Positions 34,617 to 43,544 of a stretch of 64,000 nt of DNA are shown here, one piece after another (the stretch's first letter is position 1; every line of letters begins with the position of its first letter). This DNA is from DAOTXR01 sp034435375. GTDB lineage: Bacteria; Chloroflexota; Anaerolineae; Aggregatilineales; UBA3940. The DNA lies in the NCBI GenBank assembly GCA_034435375.1, contig DAOTXR010000043.1, positions 1 through 64,000 of the forward strand, written 5' to 3'. The notes under the pieces are model-generated. The model made no database searches. It worked only from the letters and a program-made list of their open reading frames with translations, and was not told where the DNA came from. A program made the position numbers and the translations under genes.

Positions 34617-36173
34617 ATGGCTGAGAACGCCGAGCAAAGAATACGAAAGCTTGTCAACAGCGTTGAGGCGCGTGTCTGGGATGGCGATGAGAAAGCCATT
34701 AACGATCTCCTCAAAGCACTTCGCGACAAGGAGCCGGAAGTCCGAGCAGCAGCAGCGGTAGCGCTGGGCCGCATCGGCGACGTGCGGGCTGTGCCAGAGC
34801 TGGTGGAGGGGTTGAAGGATAAGCATGCCAGCGTGCGCCGGGCCACAGCCCAGGCGCTGGGCTGGATTGGCAGCGCCGAGGCCGTCCCAGCCCTGCTGGA
34901 TGCCCTCCAGGATGACGAGACAGAGGTTCGCCTGATTGCCGTCATGGCGTTGGGATGGATCAAAGACGTCAGCGCAGCGCCCGGTTTGCTGGTTGCTCTG
35001 GGTGATGTGGATCGCAACGTGCGCCACGCAGCGGTCGGGGTGTTGGCCGATCTGGGCAGCGCGGCGCTGCCCTACCTGCTGTCAGCATTGGGTAGCCCTG
35101 ACCGCGCCCTGCGCCAGGCTGCAGCCCAAGCCTTGAGGAGCATGGGACCAGCAGCAGTGGCTGGCCTGATCGACGTGCTGAGCAGCGCCAATGGCGACGT
35201 GCAGCGAGTTGCCCTAGCTACACTGGCCGGGATCGGCGAAGAGGCTGCCCCAGCGCTGCTGGCATGCCTGCGAAATACGCACAGCGAAATCTGTCGGTCT
35301 GCGTTGAGAGAAGCGCTGAGCACGATCGGGGTGCCTGCCATACCAGGTCTGGCGGCGATCCTGCAGGATACCGAGAGCAACGTCATGGCACGCCAGGCCG
35401 CAGCGTGGATACTGGCCTCCATCGGCGGCCATGAGGTCGTGCCGCCTCTGCTGGATGCCCTGGACGATCCCAGCCTGGCTGTCCGGGATGCCGCCATCGA
35501 GTCGCTGAGCCGGATCGGAGAGCCAGCAGTACCCGCGCTGTTTGCTTGTATCCGCCAGGCTTCCCCGACATTGCGTGCCCGCGCCACCGAAGCCCTGATG
35601 CGCATGGGCGACACGGCAGTCCCTCTCTTGCTCGATGAACTGGCCAGTGGAGACGCCGGGACGCGAGTCCAGGCAGCCTGGGTCCTGGGAGAGATCGGGA
35701 ACACCGCTGCCCTGCTTGGGCTGCTGAGCGCGCTGAACAGCCAGGATTGGACCACACGTTGGGCGGCAGTCCGCGCCCTGGGCAGTATTGGCCATGCCGA
35801 CGCTGTGCCTGGCCTGGTGCGCGCTTTGCACGACCCCGACGCCGGTGTGCGCGTGGTCGCAGCGGAAGCTCTGGCACGCATTGGAGAGCCAGCTCTGGCA
35901 GGGCTGTTCCGAGCAGTGCGCGACGAAGACGCACAGGTACGTTGGGCAGCGGCCATCGGGCTGGCCCAGATCGAAAACGGCGTTGTATCGCAGGCGCTGA
36001 AGGCATGGCGCGGGGCGGATCGGCCAGTCCGGCTGGCGCTGGCCCGCGCCCTGGGAGAGGTCCGCCAGGCCGGCGCTGTCCACTTGAACCAGGCCCTGTG
36101 CGATGAGCTGCCACGTGTTTACGACGACCTCCGGCAGGTCGCGGCGCAGGCCACTGGCACAACAGGGTTATAA
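34617..36173 (+). CDS. HEAT-repeat (PBS-lyase-like) protein
   Basis: A 518-residue protein made almost entirely of about 15 HEAT-like repeats of about 31 residues, for example PEVRAAAAVALGRIGDVRAVPELVEGLKD and VRWAAVRALGSIGHADAVPGLVRALHD style units. There is no signal peptide or helix, so it is cytoplasmic. This class forms superhelical scaffolds for protein binding; some act with phycobilin lyases, but no pigment genes are visible here. It follows the Ser/Thr kinase by 217 nt on the same strand, and could be an accessory or target; that is inference. Confidence 0.85.
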   Translation: MAENAEQRIRKLVNSVEARVWDGDEKAINDLLKALRDKEPEVRAAAAVALGRIGDVRAVPELVEGLKDKHASVRRATAQALGWIGSAEAVPALLDALQDDETEVRLIAVMALGWIKDVSAAPGLLVALGDVDRNVRHAAVGVLADLGSAALPYLLSALGSPDRALRQAAAQALRSMGPAAVAGLIDVLSSANGDVQRVALATLAGIGEEAAPALLACLRNTHSEICRSALREALSTIGVPAIPGLAAILQDTESNVMARQAAAWILASIGGHEVVPPLLDALDDPSLAVRDAAIESLSRIGEPAVPALFACIRQASPTLRARATEALMRMGDTAVPLLLDELASGDAGTRVQAAWVLGEIGNTAALLGLLSALNSQDWTTRWAAVRALGSIGHADAVPGLVRALHDPDAGVRVVAAEALARIGEPALAGLFRAVRDEDAQVRWAAAIGLAQIENGVVSQALKAWRGADRPVRLALARALGEVRQAGAVHLNQALCDELPRVYDDLRQVAAQATGTTGL

Positions 36174-36393
36174 AAACACGGGCAGGCATGTGCTTGCCAC
36201 CAGAAACCACCCGTCGCAAGCAACACCCGCACCGTGACGAGCCACACTCATCGCTGGACCTGCGCTCCATACCCTCGCAGAGAGAGGAGCGCACGCTGCG
36301 AAGGCATGATCCAGGCACGTCCTGGTGAAGTCACGCTCAGGATCTGTCCTTCCCAGTTTCAGCAAACCCCTAAGCTATCTCTCTGGCCAAACC

Positions 36394-36729
36394 TTAACGG
36401 CGGCGACGCCTGCGGCGGCGTCCTCCTTCTTCGCCCTCGCCACGCACACCCAGCTGCTTACCGGGCAGGATTAGCTCGATAGCCACCAAGACAATCACCG
36501 CACCAATGGTGGCGTTGATCACGGCATCCAGGAAACCCCATCCCGTGATCCCGCCCGGCAGGAGGAAACGGTTCATCACAAAACCGCCGACAAACGCGCC
36601 CACAATGCCCAGTACGATGTTGATCAGACATCCCTGGCGCTGGGTGCGCAGCAGTAGGCTGGCAATGTAACCAGCAACTGCCCCCGTGACGATCCAACCC
36701 AGGATGTTGAAAAGTGTCCCAACGGTCAT
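36394..36729 (-). CDS. GlsB/YeaQ/YmgE family membrane protein
   Basis: A 111-residue protein with three hydrophobic helices and the family signature GAVAGYIASLLL...CLINIVLGIVGAFVGGFV...FLDAVINATIGAVIVLVAIELI. Once named transglycosylase-associated; the actual role is a small stress-linked membrane protein. It ends in an unusual tail of eight consecutive Arg after a Glu/Gly stretch, not seen in standard members. The ATG at 36729 is preferred over 36774, which would add an unrelated leader. Confidence 0.85.
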   Translation of the reverse strand: MTVGTLFNILGWIVTGAVAGYIASLLLRTQRQGCLINIVLGIVGAFVGGFVMNRFLLPGGITGWGFLDAVINATIGAVIVLVAIELILPGKQLGVRGEGEEGGRRRRRRRR

Positions 36730-36820
36730 ACACGCGCCTCGCCCATTGAAATAGTCCTGCCTGTCCACAATCACGAAGGCAGCCGCTGGCCATTAGCCCT
36801 GAGCAGCCAACACACCACTG

Positions 36821-37162
36821 CTAAGTAGTCGGTGGCTCAGATGGGACGCTGCGCTGCAACAGCTCTGCTGTGCGGCGGGTGTTCTCCTCCAGCGCAATCA
36901 GGAGGGCCACACCCTCACCGAACGCATACAGCGTCAACCCAGCCACGCCACCGTACAAGAGCGATAACACAGCCATCAGCAGCCCTCCGACGATTCTGCC
37001 GCCCCGCATGGGCATATCAAAATCACGCCAGGGGAGCGCACCGCCAGCCCGACTGGCCACACCGATGCTCACTATCACCAGCACGGTCAGGACGGCCACG
37101 CAAATGCCCAACACCTTATAGATCGTGCCGATGACACGCAGTGCATAGTAACGTTTCTCCAT
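36821..37162 (-). CDS. Small two-helix membrane protein
   Basis: A 113-residue protein. KRYYALRVIGTIYKVLGICVAVLTVLVIVSIG forms the first helix and GGLLMAVLSLLYGGVAGLTLYAFGEG the second, followed by a soluble EENTRRTAELLQ tail. AGGAG lies 9 nt upstream of the ATG. No family recognised, though the ALRxIGxxYKxLG opening is common in uncharacterised Chloroflexota membrane proteins. It follows the PRPP synthetase gene on the same strand at 41 nt and may share its transcript. Confidence 0.65.
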   Translation of the reverse strand: MEKRYYALRVIGTIYKVLGICVAVLTVLVIVSIGVASRAGGALPWRDFDMPMRGGRIVGGLLMAVLSLLYGGVAGLTLYAFGEGVALLIALEENTRRTAELLQRSVPSEPPTT

Positions 37163-37203
37163 CCGGCCAACTCCTTTCGCGACGCAGGGCCGTTCAGTTC
37201 CCT

Positions 37204-38187
37204 TTACTCGTCGAATAAGGCTCCCACCGAGATACCCAGGTGTGCACGCCGGATCACCTCGCCCAGCAAGTCGGCTACCGACAAGATCGTCATGTTGGGC
37301 AGACGCTGCTCTGGCGGGAGCGGGATGGTGTTGGTAAAGATGAATTCACGCACGCGGTCTTGAAGCTGGGCCAGGCGTTCCAATGCAGGCGGCGAGAATA
37401 CAGCGTGAGTAAACGCAACCGTGATCTCCTTAGCCCCCTCCTGATCGAGGAGAGCAATAGCCTCCAAGAGTGAGCTGCCAGTGTCAACCTCATCATCCAC
37501 CAGGAGCACATCGCAGCCCGATACCTCGCCGACGAGCGAGCGAGCCTTGACCTCGGTACCCGTGCGCTTCTTCTCGATGAACGCCAGCGGCAAACCCAGG
37601 TAGCGCGCCCAGTCACGCCCTCCCTTCGTGAAACCCAGGTCTACAGTTGTGACGACCATGTTGTCACGGGCTACGTTGGCGCGGACATGCCTTCTCAGCA
37701 CATGAAATCCCTTGAGTACGTCGCCAGGAATGCTGAAGAAACCCTGAATCTGGCCGGCGTGAAGGTCAATCGTTACATAGCGATCTGCCCCCGCAATCTG
37801 GATCATATCAGCGACCAGGCGGGAGGTAATAGGAGTGCGTGGTTGATCTTTCTTATCGGTGCGGGTATAGGCCAGATAGGGAATCACTGCGGTGATGCGC
37901 CCCGCCGAGTCACGGCGCACAGCATCCAACGTAATGAACAGCTCCATCAGGCGGTCATTCACCGGGCGGCTGGTCGTCTGGATAATGTAGACATCCTGAC
38001 CACGCACACTGTCGTCCAAGCTGACGAAGGTGTTGTCATTGGGGAATTTACGGATGTCACAGGAAAGTAGGGGAACTGGCACGCCACACACCCTGCTCAA
38101 GTAATCAGATATCTCCTGGGCCAGCCCAGGACAACCTGTCCCGGCGATAAGCTTGATGTCGCCATACATGCCAGGAATTGGGGTCAT
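37204..38187 (-). CDS. prs: Ribose-phosphate pyrophosphokinase
   Basis: A 327-residue PRPP synthetase that makes PRPP from ribose 5-phosphate and ATP. Family blocks seen: KLIAGTGCPGLAQEI, VRGQDVYIIQTTSRPVNDRLMELFITLDA, TAVIPYLAYTRTDKKDQPRTPITSRLVADMI, VTIDLHAGQIQGFF and the PRPP loop VLLVDDEVDTGSSL. The catalytic flexible loop reads EKKRTGTEVKA rather than the usual KRR-containing form, and the PRPP loop has EVDTGSS in place of MIDTGGT, so it is a divergent member. It overlaps meaB by 4 nt. Confidence 0.9.
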   Translation of the reverse strand: MTPIPGMYGDIKLIAGTGCPGLAQEISDYLSRVCGVPVPLLSCDIRKFPNDNTFVSLDDSVRGQDVYIIQTTSRPVNDRLMELFITLDAVRRDSAGRITAVIPYLAYTRTDKKDQPRTPITSRLVADMIQIAGADRYVTIDLHAGQIQGFFSIPGDVLKGFHVLRRHVRANVARDNMVVTTVDLGFTKGGRDWARYLGLPLAFIEKKRTGTEVKARSLVGEVSGCDVLLVDDEVDTGSSLLEAIALLDQEGAKEITVAFTHAVFSPPALERLAQLQDRVREFIFTNTIPLPPEQRLPNMTILSVADLLGEVIRRAHLGISVGALFDE

Positions 38188-39248
38188 GGACGAGCACCCT
38201 CCTCATGGTCATCAGTTCCCTCAATGAGCAGCTGCACTGCCGCCTGCGGAACCATCTCGCGGGCGACGACACGCTCCAGCAGTTGGGTCAAGCGGTCTCG
38301 ATCAACCCGCGCCAGCAGGCGGCCCAACAACGCCTCACGCAGCAGCATATCCAATTCTAACGCGGCGCGGACGCGCTCGCGTTGTTGAAGTTCACCGCTT
38401 GTATGCAGGTAAGCGCGATGTGCGTCGAGAGCGGAGACCAGGGCCGGTACCCCCTCGCCGGTCAGGGCATTGGTGGACCAGATCGGCACCCGCCAGCCAG
38501 TGGACGGCCTTGTCTCAGCCACCGGGAGGACTTCGAGCAGACGGCCATGATGATCGACCAGCGTGCGTGAGGCTCCCCCACCGTTCAGATCGAGCATGGC
38601 ACGCAGAGCACGCACGGTGCTCTCCGCACGTGGGTCGTCGGACTTGTTGACGACCAGGATGTCGGCAATCTCCAAAATCCCCGCTTTAATGGCCTGCACC
38701 TCATCACCCAGGCCGGGAGCCTCCACCACCAGGACGGTCTGAGCAAGGCGAGCGATCTCCACCTCTGACTGGCCAGCGCCGACCGTCTCGATCAGAACAA
38801 CGTCAAACCCGGCAGCATCAAGTACCCTGACCACATCAGCAGTGGCCCGCGCCAAGCCCCCCAGGCTGCCGCGTGTAGCCATGCTGCGAATGAACACGCC
38901 CGGATCGCCAGACAGATCACGCATACGGATGCGATCCCCCAGGATAGCTCCGCCCGAGAATGGGCTGGTGGGATCGACAGCCACGATACCCACCGTGCGG
39001 TCTCGGCGGCGCAGCTCGAGGGTCACTTGGTTGACCAGTGAACTTTTGCCCGTGCCCGACGCACCAGTCACACCGACAAGGTGAGCACGACCTGTGTGGG
39101 CAAACAAAGCAGCCAGCGCCTGCGCGGCACCGGACGGCTCCGCCTGGGGCGGAGCCGCTGAGTCGTTCTCTACGAGTGTGAGCAGTCGAGCCAATGCCCG
39201 CCGGCTGCCCGTCAGCACCCCTGGTACGAGATCTTCTGCCGGACTCAT
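38184..39248 (-). CDS. meaB: MeaB/ArgK-type GTPase chaperone of methylmalonyl-CoA mutase
   Basis: A 354-residue G3E P-loop GTPase. Walker A GVTGASGTGKSSLVNQ (about 58-73), VAVDPTSPFSGGAILGDRIRM, the switch VLIETVGAGQSEVEIA and base motif VNKSDD are all characteristic. MeaB protects and reactivates methylmalonyl-CoA mutase or related B12 mutases. It starts 3 nt after the B12-binding gene's stop and overlaps prs, so the three form one operon. The catalytic large subunit of a mutase is not in the window. Confidence 0.93.
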   Translation of the reverse strand: MSPAEDLVPGVLTGSRRALARLLTLVENDSAAPPQAEPSGAAQALAALFAHTGRAHLVGVTGASGTGKSSLVNQVTLELRRRDRTVGIVAVDPTSPFSGGAILGDRIRMRDLSGDPGVFIRSMATRGSLGGLARATADVVRVLDAAGFDVVLIETVGAGQSEVEIARLAQTVLVVEAPGLGDEVQAIKAGILEIADILVVNKSDDPRAESTVRALRAMLDLNGGGASRTLVDHHGRLLEVLPVAETRPSTGWRVPIWSTNALTGEGVPALVSALDAHRAYLHTSGELQQRERVRAALELDMLLREALLGRLLARVDRDRLTQLLERVVAREMVPQAAVQLLIEGTDDHEEGARP

Positions 39249-39251
39249 GGT

Positions 39252-39656
39252 CTACTCGACCACCCCTACCGCCTGCCGGATCACCTGAACAATGTCCGAG
39301 GTGAGCGCTCCAGGGCCAAACACCTCCAGCACACCCATCTGTTTCAGGATAGGCACATCGTCGTCTGGGATGATACCGCCAATGATGAGAGGCACGTCCT
39401 CCATGTCGTTGCCACGGAGCAGCTCGAGGATGCGCGGCACGAGGGCCATGTGCGCCCCGGATAGAACGCTCAAGCCCACCACATCCACATCTTCTTGAAG
39501 AGCCGCTTCGACGATCATCTCAGGCGTCTGGCGCAGGCCAGTATAGATCACCTCCATCCCGGCGTCGCGCAGGGCGCGGGCCACGACCTTGGCCCCCCGG
39601 TCGTGGCCGTCGAGGCCGGGCTTGGCAATCAGGACACGAATTTTACGCTGGGTCAT
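39252..39656 (-). CDS. Cobalamin-binding domain protein (mutase small-subunit type)
   Basis: A 134-residue B12-binding protein. RVLIAKPGLDGHDRGAKVVARALRDAGMEVIYTG carries the DxHxxG cobalamin-ligand motif; VVGLSVLSGAHM and PLIIGGIIPDDDV are the remaining family blocks. It matches the C-terminal B12 domain of methylmalonyl-CoA mutase as a free subunit, as found in archaeal and thermophile enzymes. The ATG at 39656 with AGGAGTTGG upstream is preferred over 39686. Coupling with meaB supports a mutase role; which acyl-CoA is used cannot be told. Confidence 0.9.
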   Translation of the reverse strand: MTQRKIRVLIAKPGLDGHDRGAKVVARALRDAGMEVIYTGLRQTPEMIVEAALQEDVDVVGLSVLSGAHMALVPRILELLRGNDMEDVPLIIGGIIPDDDVPILKQMGVLEVFGPGALTSDIVQVIRQAVGVVE

Positions 39657-39913
39657 GATCTGGGCACCAACTCCTCTGCAAACCACTCACAGCGGTGGTT
39701 AAGAAACTACAAAGAGAATCGTTACAGTAGGACAATCAAAGCTAACAAGAGACAATACAAAGTGCCCGATGACAAGATCGACATGGGTGACATCTGCCCA
39801 ATACAGCGAGACTATAACCCACACATGACGCCCATCCGAGGTTATTATACGGTGGGCAGAGGGAGAGAGCAACCTATGAGAAGGATGGCCCGAAGCAGGC
39901 ATTCCTAGGGCAT
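39657..39913. other. Divergent intergenic region
   Basis: About 257 nt between the B12-domain operon (minus) and the FHA gene promoter (plus). It is AT-richer than its surroundings. It must hold the operon's promoter, but no convincing -35/-10 pair for the minus strand was found. Frames here lack ribosome-binding sites. Confidence 0.35.
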
Positions 39914-39922
39914 GGTATAATG
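39914..39922 (+). promoter_or_regulatory. Extended -10 promoter of the FHA gene
   Basis: TGG-TATAAT (39914-39922) is a TGn-type extended -10 box, 65 nt before the ATG at 39987. No -35 consensus is visible, as expected for this type. Confidence 0.55.
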
Positions 39923-39986
39923 GGTCAACAAGCGAACTTCTCAGATGGGTTTTATGATCTGCAATTATTGAGGTGATTGGACAGCC

Positions 39987-40535
39987 ATGATGAGCGACGA
40001 ACCCCCGAAATCATCAGATGAGACATTTGTCATACCCGCTGGGGCCAGCAGTGCTATGGATCGGATTTACAACAGGTTCATGGCGCACTATACACCATTT
40101 GGGTTCCAGCAACGCGGCAGCCAGGTGCAGTATCACCCCCTGCCGTACAAGCCCGAAGCCGGTGACGAGCTGCTGCTCAAGCAGCCATGGCGGGTGGAAC
40201 TGGAGTTGTATGCCCAGGATCAACGGATGGTGGTGGGATTGGACCTGTATGGCGATCTGATTCTGGGACGTGGCGAGAGCCATCCTGGACGCATCATCCT
40301 GGACCTCGACGCATACGGCGCGCACTCGTTGGGCGTCTCGCGTGAGCACGTGATGCTGCGCCCCACCCCGACCCGATTGTTCGCCATTGACCAGGGCAGC
40401 ACCAATGGGACGACAGTCAACGGAGTCACATCGGGGCGCGGGGTGGCGACCGAGTTGCACAATGAGGACCTGCTGGCTCTGGGCAATCTGGTCCTGATGG
40501 TGCATATCAGAGCCAAGCCAGACACAGCCAAGTGA
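39987..40535 (+). CDS. FHA domain protein
   Basis: A 182-residue cytoplasmic protein. Residues 1-80 are unassigned. The FHA domain (about 88-170) has LILGRGESHPG, the phosphothreonine-binding SREHVML and IDQGSTNGTTVNG, all key residues intact. FHA domains bind phosphothreonine peptides made by PknB-type kinases; the Ser/Thr kinase encoded 6 kb upstream is a natural partner, though this is inference. AGGTGATTGG precedes the ATG. Confidence 0.88.
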   Translation: MMSDEPPKSSDETFVIPAGASSAMDRIYNRFMAHYTPFGFQQRGSQVQYHPLPYKPEAGDELLLKQPWRVELELYAQDQRMVVGLDLYGDLILGRGESHPGRIILDLDAYGAHSLGVSREHVMLRPTPTRLFAIDQGSTNGTTVNGVTSGRGVATELHNEDLLALGNLVLMVHIRAKPDTAK

Positions 40536-40809
40536 CACGCGCGAGCCAGGACCGCGAGGGCAGTCCTCACCCCTATTGCCCACCGCACTGCTCGACCCGA
40601 TGAGATGGGGTGGGATGGGTTATTCCCAAGCCGTCTGGCAGAGAGCGCTCACTATCGTCGCATCATGCAGTTCACTTTCTCACAGTCATAGAACGCGCTA
40701 AACTAGAGGGGCGTTGGGGCTGCGACAGGCAGCCCGCCGCTTTGCGCTGCATGGGGGGCCTATCCCGTACAGCACGACATCACACACTGTCTGGAGGAGA
40801 AGTCTCGGC

Positions 40810-42261
40810 ATGGCATCACAAGGCTTGACCCCGAAGAGCGAAGATTACTCCCGCTGGTACACCGAGGTGGTCCAAAAGGCAGAACTGGCGGACTACGCGC
40901 CTGTGCGTGGGTGTATGATCATCAAACCTTATGGCTACGAACTGTGGGAGAATATCAAAAACGCTCTCGACCGGCGCTTCAAGGCCACCGGACACAAGAA
41001 TGCCTACTTCCCCCTTCTCATCCCAATGAGCTTTCTGCAGAGGGAGGCAGAGCACGTCGAGGGGTTCGCCCCTGAGTTGGCCGTGGTGACTATCGGCGGC
41101 GGGAAGGAGCTAGAAGAGCCGCTGGTAGTGCGTCCGACATCAGAGACAGTCATTGGGTATGCGTTTGCCCAATGGATCCAGTCGCACCGGGACCTGCCGC
41201 TGCTGATCAATCAGTGGGCTAACGTGGTGCGTTGGGAGATGCGGACACGGCTGTTTCTGCGCACACTCGAATTCCTGTGGCAGGAAGGGCACACTGCCCA
41301 CGCCACAGAGAAGGAGGCGCAGGAAGAGACAATGAGGATGCTAGATGTGTATGCCGATTTCGCCATCCAGGAGGCAGCCATCCCGGTCATTAAGGGGCGC
41401 AAGAGCGATCAAGAGAAGTTTGCCGGCGCAGTGGCCTCGTACAGCATCGAGGCCATGATGGGCAACACGTGGGCGCTCCAAGCCGGGACATCGCACAATC
41501 TGGGGCAGAATTTCGCCAGGGCCTTTGACATCAAATTCCAGGACGAGAACAATGATCTCCAATACTGCTGGACGACCTCGTGGGGCGTGAGCACGCGCAT
41601 GATCGGGGCAATCATTATGGCGCACGGGGATGATCAAGGGCTGCGCCTGCCGCCGCGCCTAGCGCCGATCCAGGTGGTGGTGGTGCCGATCTACAAGAGC
41701 GATGAACAAAAAAAGGCCGTGATGAGCACGATCTACGGCATATGCGACCCGCTGATTACAGTCGGCATCCGGGTGCACATCGACGAACGGGATGGGCTGA
41801 CGCCAGGATTCAAATTCAACGACTGGGAGATGCGCGGTGTGCCGCTGCGGATGGAGATCGGGCCGCGCGACGTGGAGCAGAACGCAGTGACGTTGGCCCG
41901 CCGCGATATGCCGGGGAAAGAGGGAAGGCAATCAGCCCAACGTGAGCAACTGATCCCCACCATCTCAAGGCTGCTCAACGACATCCAACGGAACATGCTT
42001 AAGCAGGCCACAGAATTCCGCGATGCCCACCTACGCGAGGCCAGGTCGTATGATGAACTGAAAGAGATTGTGCAGGGCGGATGGGCGTTGACGTGGCACT
42101 GCGGAACGGCAGAATGCGAAGACCGGATCAAAGAGGAGACCAAGGCTAGCTCGCGCTGTTTTCCTCTGCACCTGAACCCAACCTGGTATCCCTCAGGCAC
42201 ATCGTGCACGATCTGCGGCAAACCGGCTCTGGGGCAGGCTTACTTTGCCCGAGCTTACTGA
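40810..42261 (+). CDS. proS: Prolyl-tRNA synthetase, archaeal/eukaryotic type
   Basis: A 483-residue class II aminoacyl-tRNA synthetase. Motif 2 appears as RWEMRTRLFLRTLEFLWQEGHTAH, preceded by VVRPTSETVIG. No INS editing insertion is seen, so this is the short ProS type 3 shared with archaea, eukaryotes and several bacterial phyla. The C-terminal zinc-like domain has CGTAEC and CTIC and ends in the diagnostic AYFARAY. The ATG at 40810 has GGAGGAGA upstream; an upstream start at 40714 would add 32 unsupported residues. No T-box leader was recognised. Confidence 0.93.
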   Translation: MASQGLTPKSEDYSRWYTEVVQKAELADYAPVRGCMIIKPYGYELWENIKNALDRRFKATGHKNAYFPLLIPMSFLQREAEHVEGFAPELAVVTIGGGKELEEPLVVRPTSETVIGYAFAQWIQSHRDLPLLINQWANVVRWEMRTRLFLRTLEFLWQEGHTAHATEKEAQEETMRMLDVYADFAIQEAAIPVIKGRKSDQEKFAGAVASYSIEAMMGNTWALQAGTSHNLGQNFARAFDIKFQDENNDLQYCWTTSWGVSTRMIGAIIMAHGDDQGLRLPPRLAPIQVVVVPIYKSDEQKKAVMSTIYGICDPLITVGIRVHIDERDGLTPGFKFNDWEMRGVPLRMEIGPRDVEQNAVTLARRDMPGKEGRQSAQREQLIPTISRLLNDIQRNMLKQATEFRDAHLREARSYDELKEIVQGGWALTWHCGTAECEDRIKEETKASSRCFPLHLNPTWYPSGTSCTICGKPALGQAYFARAY

Positions 42262-42351
42262 TCGGAGAGCGCTTGATGAAGTTGCCCCCCTACAAGCCAG
42301 GATTGCCTCACTGCACACTCCAGCTGCGCGACCAACGAAAGGACGTCGCCT

Positions 42352-43398
42352 GTGATCTTCTCTGAGGCACTGTACTACCCAGGGACCGACATCCGCGATC
42401 AGGGCTGGCTGAACAGCGCCGCCTTGTATTGGGACACCATCCAGACGATTGTGCCAGCCCCCATGGACCTGCCATACTCATCAGAGGCAGTCCGGGCTTT
42501 CGCCGCCGAAGGCATTGTACGCCCTTTGTATATCCAGCCAGACACACCTGAAGTGGTCCAGACATCGGTGGATCTTCTGGGCTTCCTGCACACGCCTGAG
42601 GGCGAGCGGGTCCTGGCCGAAAGTGGCCACATCCGGTCGGCAGCAACCTATGCCCGACGAATGGGGCCAGAGCTTTACGACCGTGTGTCGTCCTCAATAC
42701 TGGCCGCAGCACGTGGCGGTGTGCCCGAGGTCGCGCCAGGCGTGATCAACTTCTACCTGACAACGCTGGCCGGCATACTCTCGTGGAACCGACGGGTAGC
42801 CCTGGTCGACGCGCGGGGCAACTACGAACCGCTGGCCAACCGGGTGCGACGGGGCATCCCCTCCGATGTGCCGAGCAGCAGCGATCCCGAACAAGAGATA
42901 GGAGAGGGCCTCCTGGCTGACCTGAAGTTGCGGGTGCTGAGCATCTCGCCAGAGACACCCGTGAGCAAGATCGTGGCTTTCCGCAATGCGCGGCGCAGTG
43001 AACTGCTGTTCTTCCGGCACGCTATCAGCGACCTGGCAGCCAAACTGGACCACGAAGCTCAGTCACTGGCAGCATTCAAGAAATATGTGCGTGGGTTGGA
43101 TACACGCGGATTCGAGCTGGCGCGGGACGGCCTACAGGCTGCACTAAACGATCATGGCATCGAGAGCTACTTGTCGCGTCTCCAAACCATCGTGTTTTGC
43201 TCGTCGCTGCGATTCCCTCCGGCCAAAGAAGGGCAGCCGATGTTGGGATCGTGGGTGCAACCGCTGGCCGTAATCATCGGAGGTGTGATGTCGGTGGCCC
43301 TGGATCGGGCGCCATATAGCCTGGAGCGCAAACAGGCGCTAGAGAACAACCCCTATTCCTACATCTTTGGAGCTGAGGCGGCTACTGAGGGAGAATAG
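42352..43398 (+). CDS. DUF6236-like protein
   Basis: A 348-residue soluble protein starting at GTG (AAAGGACG upstream). The opening IFSEALYYPGTDIRDQGWLNSAALYWDTIQTIVPAPM is typical of DUF6236 proteins: a L/Y-Y-P-x-x-x-I block, then W-L-x-x-A-A-L-Y-W-D, then I-V-P. A helical C-terminal half follows, with FFRHAISDLAAKLDHEAQSLAAFKKYVRG. Function is unknown; relatives occur sporadically in mobile or defence-like settings, which is recollection rather than evidence. It follows proS by 90 nt and may be read through from it. Confidence 0.65.
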   Translation: MIFSEALYYPGTDIRDQGWLNSAALYWDTIQTIVPAPMDLPYSSEAVRAFAAEGIVRPLYIQPDTPEVVQTSVDLLGFLHTPEGERVLAESGHIRSAATYARRMGPELYDRVSSSILAAARGGVPEVAPGVINFYLTTLAGILSWNRRVALVDARGNYEPLANRVRRGIPSDVPSSSDPEQEIGEGLLADLKLRVLSISPETPVSKIVAFRNARRSELLFFRHAISDLAAKLDHEAQSLAAFKKYVRGLDTRGFELARDGLQAALNDHGIESYLSRLQTIVFCSSLRFPPAKEGQPMLGSWVQPLAVIIGGVMSVALDRAPYSLERKQALENNPYSYIFGAEAATEGE

Positions 43399-43544
43399 AT
43401 CGGGCCACGACCACCCTATTGTCTGGGTCAGCGGTTCTTTCCTGCCAGACACTGAGCCGCTTCCCAGTCAGCAACGCACACGAAGGAACAGAGACAGCCA
43501 GGCGCAGGACAAGCACACTGAAGCTGTCTGCCGTGGGTCTCCAT

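Noticed and set aside
40540..40800. Possible T-box leader before proS
   Set aside because: I looked for a T-box-like GGTGG antiterminator with a following terminator and specifier stem; none is convincing.
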